Shown piece by piece: positions 1-7,943 of a DNA stretch of 60,545 nucleotides. A program made the position numbers and the translations under genes. Position 1 is the stretch's first letter. Every line of letters starts with the position of its first letter. This DNA is from Candidatus Sulfopaludibacter sp. SbA3. GTDB taxonomy: Bacteria > Pseudomonadota > Alphaproteobacteria > Caulobacterales > Hyphomonadaceae. The notes under the pieces were generated by a model, which saw only the letters and a list, made by a program, of their open reading frames with translations, made no database searches and had not been told where the DNA came from. The stretch is taken from contig CAMDAC010000018.1 in the NCBI GenBank assembly GCA_945888325.1, forward strand, positions 1 through 60,545. The letters run 5' to 3'.

Positions 1-186
1 CGCACCACCGACGTCACCGGCATCGTGAAACTGCCGGCCGACAAGGAAATGGTGCTGCCGGGCGACAACGTGAAGATGGACGTCGAGCTGATCAACCCGA
101 TCGCCATGGACAAGGGCCTGCGCTTCGCCATCCGCGAAGGCGGCCGCACCGTCGGCGCCGGCGTCGTGTCGGAAATCAAGAAGTAA
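1..186 (+). CDS. tuf: Elongation factor Tu, C-terminal fragment
   Basis: Only the last 61 codons lie in the window; the frame is open from base 1 and stops at TAA 184-186. The protein ends in [21 protein letters not shown], the nearly invariant end of EF-Tu domain 3, preceded by the domain 3 strand containing [12 protein letters not shown]-Tu delivers aminoacyl-tRNA to the ribosome as a GTP complex in the cytoplasm. Two inverted repeats follow the stop codon, the second being a good intrinsic terminator, so this is the end of its transcription unit. Identity is near certain. Whether it is tufA or tufB cannot be told from the fragment. Confidence 0.97.
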   Translation, partial: RTTDVTGIVKLPADKEMVLPGDNVKMDVELINPIAMDKGLRFAIREGGRTVGAGVVSEIKK

Positions 187-240
187 TCACCGGTTCGCGA
201 AGCGAAGCGTTTGATCCGGGGGATCAAACGCAGGTGATTA
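184..240. repeat. Nested inverted repeat overlapping the tuf stop codon
   Basis: An 11-bp perfect stem (207-217 with 221-231, arms GCGTTTGATCC and GGATCAAACGC) has a 3-nt GGG loop. It is enclosed by a second 8-bp perfect pair, TAATCACC (184-191) with GGTGATTA (233-240). The outer left arm includes the tuf TAA. There is no T-run, so it is not a classical terminator. It could stabilise the mRNA 3' end or be an extragenic palindrome. Confidence 0.7.
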
Positions 241-281
241 CGCCGAAGCGCAAGCGTAGGGCTGCTGCCAGCTCAAAACAC

Positions 282-313
282 AAAGGCCGCTTCCGGAAGG
301 AGGCGGCCTTTTG
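282..313 (+). terminator. Rho-independent terminator of tuf
   Basis: AAAGGCCGC (282-290) pairs with GCGGCCTTT (303-311). The loop region itself contains TTCCGGAA, and the stem runs into a T tract. It lies about 95 nt after the tuf stop. The same stem sequence is reused in the rpsD terminator at 2334-2363. Confidence 0.85.
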
Positions 314-639
314 CTTTGGGGGGGGCTCCGTCATCCTCCGCACCGCCCGTTTGTCGTCATCCTGGGATTTGCGCAGCAAATGCCCGGGACCCAGACTCCC
401 CGCGAAGGCGCGATAACAAACCGGCACCAGGTGATAAAAAATGAGAATGAATGAGAAAATATCGCCATCCCCGCGACACGGATTGTCGCAAGGACGAGGC
501 AGCCTGCAGCAGATATCTGAGGCGTGGAAACGCGAGGGCAGGGCCCTTGCGCCTACAAAATCCGCCCCTGCCGGAAAATAAATCCCAGCGCCGTCAGGCG
601 CTTGCGAAATACTTCCCGAATCCTTGCGCCACACCTCAG
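314..639. repeat. Intergenic stretch with an extragenic palindrome
   Basis: No credible gene is seen between the tuf terminator and the hairpin before the SDR gene. A run of eight G lies at 318-325. An imperfect palindrome at 361-388 reads CCTGGGATTTGC-GCA-GCAAATGCCCGGG and is followed by ACCCAG. In my experience such CCCGGGA...TCCCGGG palindromes recur between genes in Caulobacterales and Hyphomonadaceae. I see no second full copy in this window, so its repeat status is inferred. Confidence 0.5.
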
Positions 640-662
640 TGCACGGAGTTATACTCCGTGCA
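640..662. repeat. Perfect 10-bp hairpin downstream of the SDR gene
   Basis: TGCACGGAGT (640-649) is the exact reverse complement of ACTCCGTGCA (653-662), with a 3-nt TAT loop. It lies about 40 nt past the stop of the leftward SDR gene. It lacks a T-run in either direction, so it may be a weak terminator, an RNA-stabilising stem or a protein-binding site. Confidence 0.65.
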
Positions 663-701
663 TGATCACTCAAGAAACTTTCAGGCAAAAGCCCCCGCGC
701 G

Positions 702-1520
702 CTACCGCGCCGTCAGTCCGCCATCGACGATATGTTCCTGCCCGGTCGTGAAGCTCGAGGCATCCGAGGCGAGGAACAGGATCAGCTCCGCCACTTCCTC
801 CGGCCGGCCCGCGCGGCCCATCGGCGTGCCGCCGAGTGCCACGATGTTCGGGTCGAGCGAGTTGCCGCCCGAATGCGCCGTCAGCGCGCCGACCTGTTCG
901 GCCGTCATCGTCTCGGTGACGCGGGTGATTTCCTTCTGCCAGATCGGCGTGTCGATGATGCCGGGGTGGACCGAGTTCACCCGGATCTTCAGCCCCAGCG
1001 CGGCGCACTCGACCGCCGCTGCCTTGGTGAACAGCCGCACCGCGCCCTTGGAGGCGCAGTAGGCCGCAACCCCCGGCGAGCCGCGCAGGCCCGCCACCGA
1101 GGACAGGTTGATGATCGACCCGCCACCCGTCTTCATCGCCCGCATCGCCGCGCGGGTGCCGAGAAAGACCGAGTCGGTGTTGACCGCCATCTGGCGCTGC
1201 CAGTCGGCCAGCGAATAGTCCATCAGCGCCCCGGCAATCGCGATCCCGGCATTGTTGACCAGCACGTTGGGCGTGCCGAACAGGCTCGTCGTTTCGGCAA
1301 AAATGGCGTCCCACCGCTTCTCGTCGATGACGTCCTGTTTGGCGATGGCAACTGTCCCGCCGGCCTTGGAAATGAGGGCCTGGGTCTCTTTGAGACCCGC
1401 TTCATCGACATCCGTGGCCATGACTTTGGCCCCCTCGCGGGCGAGCGCGATCGCCGCTGCGCGCCCGATTCCGCTGGAAGCACCTGTAACTATTGCAATT
1501 TTACCGTTTACCTGTCCCAT
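702..1520 (-). CDS. SDR family NAD(P)-dependent oxidoreductase
   Basis: This 272-aa classical short-chain dehydrogenase/reductase has the cofactor motif TGASSGIG (12-19), Asp37 at the end of strand beta-2 (which usually favours NAD over NADP), NNAG (89-92), the catalytic Ser near 140 and Tyr154-x3-Lys158. The C-terminal FTTGQEHIVDGG is the usual SDR substrate-loop ending. An AGGGAGGAA ribosome-binding site sits just before ATG 1520. The family oxidises or reduces alcohols, steroids or 3-oxoacyl compounds. Overall it resembles cyclopentanol/3-hydroxysteroid-type dehydrogenases, but the substrate cannot be read from sequence. It appears monocistronic and is divergent from rpsD. Confidence 0.9.
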   Translation of the reverse strand: MGQVNGKIAIVTGASSGIGRAAAIALAREGAKVMATDVDEAGLKETQALISKAGGTVAIAKQDVIDEKRWDAIFAETTSLFGTPNVLVNNAGIAIAGALMDYSLADWQRQMAVNTDSVFLGTRAAMRAMKTGGGSIINLSSVAGLRGSPGVAAYCASKGAVRLFTKAAAVECAALGLKIRVNSVHPGIIDTPIWQKEITRVTETMTAEQVGALTAHSGGNSLDPNIVALGGTPMGRAGRPEEVAELILFLASDASSFTTGQEHIVDGGLTAR

Positions 1521-1563
1521 GTATTCCTCCCTGTTTATGCCGCCACACTAGCAGCCACTGCGC

Positions 1564-1592
1564 TTGACGCGAGCGCCAGATTGGTGTTTTAC
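1564..1592 (+). promoter_or_regulatory. Candidate rpsD promoter
   Basis: TTGACG (1564-1569) and TTTTAC (1587-1592) are separated by exactly 17 bp, giving a good -35 and a weak -10 about 100 nt before the rpsD ATG. An inverted repeat, GGGCTC (1638-1643) with GAGCCC (1653-1658), lies in the implied leader. Whether S4 autoregulates through it is unknown. Confidence 0.45.
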
Positions 1593-1689
1593 CCGCGACT
1601 TCATGACGGGGTGGTGCGGTGCCGCCGTTGTAATCGTGGGCTCGAACGAGCTGAGCCCACCGGCCCGCGCTGAAAATTGAGGTACTGCC

Positions 1690-2307
1690 ATGTCACGTCG
1701 CCATAGCGCGAAGTACAAGATCGACCGTCGCGTCGGTGAAAACATCTGGGGCCGCCCCAAGTCTCCCTTCAACAAGCGCAACTACAAGCCCGGCCAGCAC
1801 GGCCAGAACCGCCGCAACAAGGTCTCCGACTTTGGCATGCAGCTGATGGCGAAGCAGAAGCTGAAGGGTTACTACGGCGACATCACCGAGAAGCAGTTCT
1901 CGAAAATCTACGAAGATGCAGCCCGCATGAAGGGCAACTCGGCCGAGAACCTGATCGGCATCCTCGAGTCGCGTCTCGACACCATCGTCTACCGCGCCAA
2001 GTTCGTCCCGACGATCTTCGCCGCCCGCCAGTTCGTCAACCACGGCCACGTCACCGTGAACGGAAAGCGCTGCAACATCGGCTCCGCCCGCCTGAAGGCC
2101 GGTGACGTCGTGCAGGTCCGCGAGAAGTCGCGCAACCTCGCCCTCGTCCTCGAAGCCTTGGGCAGCGCCGAGCGCGACATTCCGGACTATGTGGAAGTCG
2201 ACCCGAAAGCGATGACCGCCGAGTTCAAGCGCATTCCGGTCCTGTCGGATGTGCCTTACCCGGTGAAGATGGAACCGGCCCAGGTGGTCGAATTCTACTC
2301 CTCGTAA
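1690..2307 (+). CDS. rpsD: 30S ribosomal protein S4
   Basis: This 205-aa protein matches S4 over its whole length. The N-terminus reads [14 protein letters not shown] and then NIWGRPKSP; the S4 RNA-binding domain carries [12 protein letters not shown] and [11 protein letters not shown]; the C-terminus ends in the conserved VEFYSS. S4 is a primary 16S rRNA binder that nucleates 30S assembly. The N-terminal zinc-finger cysteines found in some S4 proteins are absent, as in other alphaproteobacteria. It stands alone with its own promoter and terminator rather than in an r-protein operon, which is usual in this class. Confidence 0.98.
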   Translation: MSRRHSAKYKIDRRVGENIWGRPKSPFNKRNYKPGQHGQNRRNKVSDFGMQLMAKQKLKGYYGDITEKQFSKIYEDAARMKGNSAENLIGILESRLDTIVYRAKFVPTIFAARQFVNHGHVTVNGKRCNIGSARLKAGDVVQVREKSRNLALVLEALGSAERDIPDYVEVDPKAMTAEFKRIPVLSDVPYPVKMEPAQVVEFYSS

Positions 2308-2333
2308 GAGACTTGAATTCCGTGAAGTTTCGG

Positions 2334-2363
2334 AAAGGCCGCGCCAGACTGGTGCGGCCTTTT
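2334..2363 (+). terminator. Rho-independent terminator of rpsD
   Basis: AAAGGCCGC (2334-2342) pairs with GCGGCCTTT (2354-2362), with TTTCATTTT after the stem. It starts 27 nt past the rpsD stop and lies just before the PPK2 gene, so the latter probably has its own promoter or depends on read-through. Confidence 0.85.
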
Positions 2364-2381
2364 CATTTTGGATCCTGAGCC

Positions 2382-3209
2382 ATGGCCATTCCTTCGATCG
2401 CTGCCGTCCGCAAGGCGCTCATCGCCGCTCCTGGCAAGCCGTTCGACCTGTCGGCGCGCGATACCTCCGGCCGCGATGTGTTCCCGGACAAGGCGGAAGC
2501 CGAGACCAGCCTCAAGAAGGACGCCGCCGTCATCAACGAGCTGAAGGACATGCTCTACGCCGAAGGCAAGCGCTCCCTGCTCGTGATCCTCCAGGGCATG
2601 GACACGTCGGGAAAGTCCGGCACGATCAAGGCGGTATTCTCGGACACGACCCCGCTCGGCATGGAAGTGAAGGCCTTCAAGGCGCCCAGCAGCGAGGAAC
2701 TCGCCCGCGACTATCTCTGGCGCGTCCACAACGCAGTCCCGCGCCGGGGCAATGTCGGCATCTTCGACCGATCACACTACGAAGACGTGCTGGTGGTGCG
2801 CGTGCGCGAGTTCGCGCCGCTCGAAGACGTCGAGAAACGCTACGAACAGATCAACGCGTTCGAGAAACACCTCAGCGAGAACGGCACGGTCGTCCTCAAG
2901 TTCATGCTGAATGTCGGTTACGAGGAGCAGGGTATCCGGCTGAAGGAACGGCTCGAAGAGCAGCACAAGCTCTGGAAGTTCAATCCCGTCGATCTCGATG
3001 ACCGCGCCCGGTGGCCGGAATTCATGGCGGCCTACCAGCTGGCAGTGCAGCGTTGCTCCACCCGCCATGCGCCCTGGTACATCATCCCGTCGGACAGCCG
3101 CACCCGGCGCAGCGCCGCCATCGCCCGTGTGGTGCGCGGCGCGCTGGAAGGGATGGACCTCAAATGGAAGGACCCGGGCCTGAAGCCCGAGTCCTTTGAT
3201 TTCGGCTAG
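2382..3209 (+). CDS. PPK2 family polyphosphate kinase
   Basis: This 275-aa PPK2-fold enzyme has a Walker A loop GMDTSGKSGT (72-81) and a Walker B/lid region FDRSHYEDVLVVRV (128-141) with the characteristic RSHYE. PPK2 enzymes move phosphate between inorganic polyphosphate and nucleotides; many favour polyP-driven phosphorylation of ADP/GDP or AMP. The GMDTSGK form of the P-loop resembles the group labelled polyphosphate:nucleotide phosphotransferase (class III-like) more than the class I GRDAAGKGG form, but class assignment needs a tree. Length is normal for a one-domain PPK2. Its stop codon interlocks with that of the convergent DUF2807 gene. Confidence 0.88.
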   Translation: MAIPSIAAVRKALIAAPGKPFDLSARDTSGRDVFPDKAEAETSLKKDAAVINELKDMLYAEGKRSLLVILQGMDTSGKSGTIKAVFSDTTPLGMEVKAFKAPSSEELARDYLWRVHNAVPRRGNVGIFDRSHYEDVLVVRVREFAPLEDVEKRYEQINAFEKHLSENGTVVLKFMLNVGYEEQGIRLKERLEEQHKLWKFNPVDLDDRARWPEFMAAYQLAVQRCSTRHAPWYIIPSDSRTRRSAAIARVVRGALEGMDLKWKDPGLKPESFDFG

Positions 3210-4144
3210 TCGCTGAAGCTGACCGAGCCGCCGCTGGATTTCGATCCGTCCTGAGTGGCCGGCTTGCCGGCGATCGTCACATCCGCGCCGCTCGACGCCT
3301 GGGCCGTAGCCGCGCCGGTTGCGAAAGCGTCCACATCGGCGCCGCTTGAGGCGCTGACCGTGACGCTGGCACAGCGCAGGTCACCGGCTTCCACATCTGC
3401 GCCGGAAGAGGCCGACACGGTCATGGCGTTGCAGCTGCCCGACATCTCGACACTGGCGCCCGAAGAGGCGCTGACATCGAACGACGCGGCAGCCGCCGAG
3501 TTGAGCGTGACATCGCCCGAGGAGGATGCGTTGATCGAGGTCTCGCCCGTGCCGGTCACCAGCACGTCCGCGTCACCGCTCGATGAGGCTGAAACGTTCA
3601 GTGTACCGACGGCAAACTCGGCCGCTTCCATTTCGCCCGAGGACGAGGCGGACAGCGAGGCCGACGTCGCGGTGCCGGCCAGCGTGACCGTGGCGCTGGA
3701 CGAGGCGCTTGCTTCAAACGTGGAAGCCTTGATCGTGGCCGAGTCAAAGCGCGACGACTCCGAGGCCTTGACGCCTTCGAGGTCCGGGCCCGTGACGTAG
3801 ACGGTGTAGACCGGCTTCTTCTTGCCGTTGACCTTCACGGTCTTGCCGTCATCCGACACGCTGAGCGAGCGGCCGCCCCAGGAGAAAAAGCCGCCTTTCT
3901 TGCCGGCGCTGACGCGGGAGACGACGAGGGTGTCCGCGTCATTCTCGATCCTGGCGTCCGAGAAATCGCCGCCGCTGGTTTCGACCTTCACGGACGTCTG
4001 CGGCGCGGTCTTGTAGACGACGTTCATCGCGCCTTCGACTTCGATGCGCGAGAAGTCTGAGGCGGAAAAGGATTTGCTTTCAGCGAGCGCAGCAGGCGCC
4101 AGCAGCAGCGAAATCGTGGCGAGGGCGGTGAGTGTCTTGTTCAT
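3206..4144 (-). CDS. Secreted DUF2807 (GIN-type) repeat protein
   Basis: This 312-aa protein has a signal peptide (1-21, ending LAPAALA) and an N-terminal stretch typical of DUF2807, with SDFSRIEVEGAMNVVYK. From about residue 110 to 300 it becomes a Ser/Ala/Gly-rich series of variants on SASSSGD and SASSGADV, strongly suggesting a right-handed beta-helix or solenoid. DUF2807 proteins are predicted cell-surface or periplasmic beta-helices of unknown function, often under envelope-stress or PadR-type control. Its promoter carries TATCG/CGATA palindromes. The 3' end overlaps the PPK2 stop (3206-3209). Low-complexity composition makes homology calls in the repeat weak; the N-terminus carries the family assignment. 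Confidence 0.85.
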   Translation of the reverse strand: MNKTLTALATISLLLAPAALAESKSFSASDFSRIEVEGAMNVVYKTAPQTSVKVETSGGDFSDARIENDADTLVVSRVSAGKKGGFFSWGGRSLSVSDDGKTVKVNGKKKPVYTVYVTGPDLEGVKASESSRFDSATIKASTFEASASSSATVTLAGTATSASLSASSSGEMEAAEFAVGTLNVSASSSGDADVLVTGTGETSINASSSGDVTLNSAAAASFDVSASSGASVEMSGSCNAMTVSASSGADVEAGDLRCASVTVSASSGADVDAFATGAATAQASSGADVTIAGKPATQDGSKSSGGSVSFSD

Positions 4145-4179
4145 TTGGGGTCCTCCCGTATGCGGTGAAACCTCTATGG

Positions 4180-4220
4180 ATTATCGAAATACGATATGTC
4201 AATCGTTGTTTTTCGATAAT
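4180..4220 (-). promoter_or_regulatory. Promoter and operator-like palindromes of the DUF2807 gene
   Basis: On the minus strand TTGACA (4202-4197) is a consensus -35. Directly downstream is a 15-bp palindrome, TATCG-AAATA-CGATA as read on the plus strand (4182-4196). A wider perfect inverted repeat, ATTATCGAAA (4180-4189) with TTTCGATAAT (4211-4220), brackets the -35. The placement fits a repressor site. The same TATCG-N5-CGAT core occurs at 7863-7876. Confidence 0.6.
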
Positions 4221-4235
4221 TTTCGGAATCCTTTA

Positions 4236-5213
4236 TCAAACAGGGCAGTTGGTGCGGCCCTGGCGGCGGAGCACCATCGGCTGCTGGCCATAGGCGCGCA
4301 TGAAGGCGACGCGCATCCTCTCCAGATCACCAAAGCCGGTCTCTGCCGCGATGGCTTGCAGGGGGAGGGTGGTCGTCTCGACGCTCTGGCGCGCGGCTTC
4401 GAGGCGCAGCTTCTCCACGAAACGTGCCGGCGTGGCGCCGGTCTCGGCGCGGAAGACGCGGGCGAAGTTGCGCGGGCTCATCGCGGCGCGGGCGGCCAGC
4501 GTATCGAGGTCCAGAGAGGCCGCGAGATTCGTCCGTACCCAGCCGATCAGCTCGTCGAACCGGCCAGAGGCGAGGCGCACATCCTGGATCACGGAGAACT
4601 GGGACTGCCCGCCGGCCCGGCGCTGGTGCACGACCAGTTCGCGGGCTGCGCGGCGCGAAACCTCCTCGCCCAAATCATCCTCGATCAGCGCCAGGGCGAG
4701 ATCGATTCCGGCGGTTATGCCCGCGGAGGTCCAGAACTTGCCGTCACGCACATAGATGCGGTCGGCCTGCAGATTGGTTTCCGGAAAGGTGCGCCGGAAG
4801 GTCTCGGAGCGGCGCCAGTGGGTCGTTGCGCTGCGTCCTTTCAGCAGGCCGGCCGCCGCTAGGACGAAGGAGCCTGAGCAGACCGAGCAGGTCCGCCGGG
4901 TGCGCTGCGAGAGATCGCCGATCGCTTCGAGCAGAGCTTGATCCGACATCGCCTCGCGCGTACCTTCGCCGCCGGAGACGATCAACGTGTCCAGCTTCAG
5001 CCCCGGGGGCAGGGCTTCGGTCATCATCAGAAGGCCGCAGAAAGCCCTCACGGGGCCGCCCCCCAGCGAGTAGAGCGACAGCCGATAGGGCGGCGGCGAC
5101 ATCCCGCGCATCGGCATTTCGAACGCGCCGAGGGTCCCGGCGGCGTCGAGCAGCTGGAATCCGTCGAACACGAGCATGCCGATATCGCGGGTTCGAAGTT
5201 TGGCGGAAAACAT
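4236..5213 (-). CDS. GlxA-type AraC family regulator (DJ-1 domain + HTH)
   Basis: This 325-aa two-domain regulator has an N-terminal DJ-1/PfpI-like domain (about 10-190) with the nucleophile-elbow-like VCSGS around Cys112, and a C-terminal AraC double helix-turn-helix (about 220-318) with SPRNFARVFRAETGATPA and the second helix region around IAAETGF. Such proteins activate nearby catabolic or resistance genes; the DJ-1 part is thought to sense a metabolite rather than catalyse. It is divergent from the stand-alone DJ-1 enzyme at 5280, with 66 bp between the starts, and probably regulates it. The inducer is unknown. Confidence 0.88.
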   Translation of the reverse strand: MFSAKLRTRDIGMLVFDGFQLLDAAGTLGAFEMPMRGMSPPPYRLSLYSLGGGPVRAFCGLLMMTEALPPGLKLDTLIVSGGEGTREAMSDQALLEAIGDLSQRTRRTCSVCSGSFVLAAAGLLKGRSATTHWRRSETFRRTFPETNLQADRIYVRDGKFWTSAGITAGIDLALALIEDDLGEEVSRRAARELVVHQRRAGGQSQFSVIQDVRLASGRFDELIGWVRTNLAASLDLDTLAARAAMSPRNFARVFRAETGATPARFVEKLRLEAARQSVETTTLPLQAIAAETGFGDLERMRVAFMRAYGQQPMVLRRQGRTNCPV

Positions 5214-5279
5214 GGGAAGTATGTCCTTCCTGCCAAACCGCTTTTAGGCGACAAATCACCTGTCAGCAAGGAGGCCGCC

Positions 5280-5987
5280 ATGAGCCAGACACCTTTCGTC
5301 ACCGTTTTCGCGATCTATCCCAATCTTACGCAGCTGGATTTCACCGGCCCGCATCAGGTTCTTTCCCGCCTGCCGGGCGCCACCACGATTGTGGCGAGCC
5401 GCGATGGCGGCGAGATTGAGGCCGAAGGCGGCCTCGTGATTGGCCGTACACGGAAATTGTCGGAGATCGAACGCTGCGACCTGATCTGCGTGCCGGGTGG
5501 ATCGGCGGCCACCGAAACCGCACTGGACGAGGAATTCATCTCGCAAGTGCGCCGCCTCGCACTGGGGGCGACGTACATCACGTCCGTGTGCACTGGCTCG
5601 CTGATCCTCGGCGCGGCGGGACTTCTGCAAGGCAAGCGCGCCGCCTGTCACTGGGCCTGGCGCGGCCTGCTGACCGAGTTCGGCGCCATCCCTGATCCGG
5701 CACGTGTTGTCCGTGACGGAAACATCTTCACCGGCGGCGGGGTGACCGCGGGCATCGATTTTGCTTTCACGATGCTCGCTGAAATCGCCGGGGAGGGATA
5801 TGCCAAGGCGCTGACGCTCGGGCTCGAGTATGCGCCTGCGCCGCCTTACGGATGCGGTCGGCCGGAACTCGCCGATGGAGACACGCTGAGGCTGGTCTCA
5901 GGCAATATGGACAGGGCGATGGCCCAGCGCGTGGCCGAAGCGCAGGAGGCCGGCGCGCGGCTCAGCCGCTATGCGGTTTCGCCGTAA
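5280..5987 (+). CDS. DJ-1/PfpI family protein, isonitrile-hydratase-like
   Basis: This 235-aa protein starts at ATG 5280, behind AAGGAGG; the frame is open further upstream but has no signal there. It has the DJ-1 fold with Cys104 in [18 protein letters not shown] and His124 in CHWAW. Asp20, Glu84, Cys104 and Thr105 sit at a constant +3 offset from the positions I recall for Pseudomonas InhA (Asp17, Glu81, Cys101, Thr102), which hydrates isonitriles to N-substituted formamides. Substrate is inferred from that resemblance only. The 3' end overlaps the end of rimO by 19 nt on the opposite strand. Confidence 0.8.
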   Translation: MSQTPFVTVFAIYPNLTQLDFTGPHQVLSRLPGATTIVASRDGGEIEAEGGLVIGRTRKLSEIERCDLICVPGGSAATETALDEEFISQVRRLALGATYITSVCTGSLILGAAGLLQGKRAACHWAWRGLLTEFGAIPDPARVVRDGNIFTGGGVTAGIDFAFTMLAEIAGEGYAKALTLGLEYAPAPPYGCGRPELADGDTLRLVSGNMDRAMAQRVAEAQEAGARLSRYAVSP

Positions 5988-7327
5988 AGGTCATAATCGT
6001 CCGCGCCGGTGATCTTGGTGCGGACGATGTCGCCGGACTGCAGGGGTTTCTTGCTGGTGACGTAGACGACGGCGTCCACTTCCGGGGCGTCGGCCTTTGA
6101 GCGGCCGATCCAGCCGCCGAGCGACTGGTCGTCTGGACCGTCAATGATCACATCGAGTTTCTTGCCGACCTGCGCTGCCGCGCGGGCGGCGGACACTTCG
6201 GCCTGCGCTTCCATGAAACGGTGCCAGCGCTCTTCCTTCACGTCTTCGGGGACATGGCCCGCCAGCTTGCCGCTTTCGGCATGTGCGACGTTCTCGTATT
6301 TGAAGCAGCCAGCGCGGTCGATCTTCGCCTCGCGGATGAAGTCGAGCAGGATCTGGAAGTCTTCTTCGGTTTCGCCCGGAAAGCCGACGATGAAGGTGGA
6401 GCGGATCGCGAGATCGGGCACATCGCTGCGCCATTTGGCGATGCGAGCGAGCACCTTGTCCTGGTTGCCGGGGCGTTTCATGGCCTTCAGCACTGAGGCC
6501 GAGGCATGCTGGAAGGGGATGTCGAGGTAGGGCGTGATCAGGCCTTCGGCCATCAGCGGGATCACGTTGTCGACGTGCGGGTACGGATAAACATAGTGCA
6601 TCCGCGTCCAGACGCCGAGGCTGCCGAGACCCTTCGCGAGGTCCAGGAAACGCGTTTCGTATTCGGCGCCGCGCCAGGTTTCCGGCTTGTACTTGATGTC
6701 CAGTCCGTAGGCGGATGTATCCTGGCTGATGACGAGGAGCTCCTTGACGCCGGCGGCGACGAGCTTTTCGGCCTCCATCAGGACGTGATGGATCGGGCGG
6801 GAGGCGAGGTCGCCGCGCAGCTTCGGGATAATGCAGAAGGAGCAGCGATTGTTGCAGCCTTCGGAGATCTTCAGGTAGGCGTAATGGCGCGGGGTGAGGC
6901 GCAGGCCGCTTTCGGGCACGAGGTCGAGGTGCGGATTGTGCGGCGGCGTCAGGTGCGTGTGGACCGCGTCCATCACCGCTTCGTACTGGTGCGGACCGGT
7001 GACCGCGAGCACCTTGGGGTGGGCGCGCTGAATCACGTCGGGCTCGGCGCCGAGGCAACCGGTGACGATCACCTTGCCATTCGCCTCGATGGCTTCGCCG
7101 ATGGCGGCGAGGCTCTCGTCGCGGGCGGAGTCGAGGAAGCCGCAGGTATTGACCAGAACAAGATCGGCGCCGGCGTAGTCGGGCGCGATCTGGTAGCCCT
7201 CGGCGCGCAGGCGGGTGATAATGCGTTCAGAGTCGACGAGTGCCTTCGGGCAACCGAGGGAAACGATGCCGACTTTCGGCGTCTTGGCCGGCTTGATCGG
7301 GGCGGGAGCGAGGGGTGTGGTCGACAT
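5969..7327 (-). CDS. rimO: Ribosomal protein S12 methylthiotransferase RimO
   Basis: This 452-aa protein has three domains. The N-terminal UPF0004 domain has cluster cysteines Cys26 ([13 protein letters not shown]), Cys62 (NTCGF) and Cys91 (VTGCLGAE). The radical SAM domain has Cys158-x3-Cys162-x2-Cys165 in [20 protein letters not shown]-terminal TRAM domain ends in [23 protein letters not shown] and the DYDLYG ending are characteristic of RimO rather than MiaB. RimO adds a beta-methylthio group to an aspartate of S12. It lies 59 bp downstream of grxD on the same strand and may be co-transcribed with it. Confidence 0.96.
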   Translation of the reverse strand: MSTTPLAPAPIKPAKTPKVGIVSLGCPKALVDSERIITRLRAEGYQIAPDYAGADLVLVNTCGFLDSARDESLAAIGEAIEANGKVIVTGCLGAEPDVIQRAHPKVLAVTGPHQYEAVMDAVHTHLTPPHNPHLDLVPESGLRLTPRHYAYLKISEGCNNRCSFCIIPKLRGDLASRPIHHVLMEAEKLVAAGVKELLVISQDTSAYGLDIKYKPETWRGAEYETRFLDLAKGLGSLGVWTRMHYVYPYPHVDNVIPLMAEGLITPYLDIPFQHASASVLKAMKRPGNQDKVLARIAKWRSDVPDLAIRSTFIVGFPGETEEDFQILLDFIREAKIDRAGCFKYENVAHAESGKLAGHVPEDVKEERWHRFMEAQAEVSAARAAAQVGKKLDVIIDGPDDQSLGGWIGRSKADAPEVDAVVYVTSKKPLQSGDIVRTKITGADDYDLYGETA

Positions 7328-7386
7328 GGCGGCCCTGCTAGCGCGAAACCGCGCAGCGGGAAAGCCGCCCCGTCGCGTGCTGCAGA

Positions 7387-7725
7387 TCAGCTCGTGGTCA
7401 GCTCGATACCCTTTTCTGCGAGCAGGTCCTTCAACTCGCCGTTCTCGAACATTTCCTTGACGATGTCGCAGCCGCCGATGAATTCGCCCTTCACGTAGAG
7501 CTGCGGGATGGTCGGCCAGTTGGTGTACTGCTTGATCCCGTCACGGACGGCGGCGCTTTCGAGGACATTGGTCGAGACATACTCGACGCCGAGATAGTCC
7601 AGGATTTGCACCACGGTGGACGAGAAACCACACTGCGGAAAAGTTGGCGTGCCCTTCATGAAAAGGACGACGTCGTTCTGTTTCACGGCCTTGTCGATGG
7701 CGTCGAGGGTGGCTTGGTCGGTCAT
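7387..7725 (-). CDS. grxD: Grx4-type monothiol glutaredoxin
   Basis: This 112-aa protein starts at ATG 7725 with AAGGGAG upstream; the open frame continues upstream without homology. It has the CGFS active site (32-35) in [10 protein letters not shown], plus WPTIPQLY and GGCDI for glutathione binding. Monothiol CGFS glutaredoxins carry [2Fe-2S] clusters and work with BolA proteins. A BolA gene lies on the same strand at 10856-11086, but here they are separated by the M2 peptidase and a secreted protein. Confidence 0.96.
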   Translation of the reverse strand: MTDQATLDAIDKAVKQNDVVLFMKGTPTFPQCGFSSTVVQILDYLGVEYVSTNVLESAAVRDGIKQYTNWPTIPQLYVKGEFIGGCDIVKEMFENGELKDLLAEKGIELTTS

Positions 7726-7840
7726 GGAAGTCGCTCCCTTTGGTTCGGTGATGTGGATTGCGCAGGCCGTTGCGTCAAGGATATCCAAGTACTCTTTCGC
7801 GCGGACGCGCGATACCGTCACAAAACTTTCTTGTTATTAA

Positions 7841-7892
7841 ATATCGATATGCGATTGTCTTTTATCGAAAATCGATTATCTTTAATCGATAA
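7841..7892 (+). promoter_or_regulatory. Cluster of TATCGA palindromes before the secreted-protein gene
   Basis: ATATCGATAT (7841-7850) is a perfect palindrome. TATCG-AAAAT-CGAT (7863-7876) matches the DUF2807 operator core in spacing. ATCGATTA (7871-7878) and TAATCGAT (7883-7890) form a further perfect inverted repeat with a 4-nt gap, nested in TTATCGA (7862-7868) and TCGATAA (7886-7892). A plausible promoter, TTGTCT (7855-7860), 16 bp, TATCTT (7877-7882), is buried inside the cluster, as expected for repression. Confidence 0.6.
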
Positions 7893-7943
7893 GAGGTGAG
7901 CAACGAATCTTTGCCCGCCGTGTACCCGCAGGAGACCGCCCAC

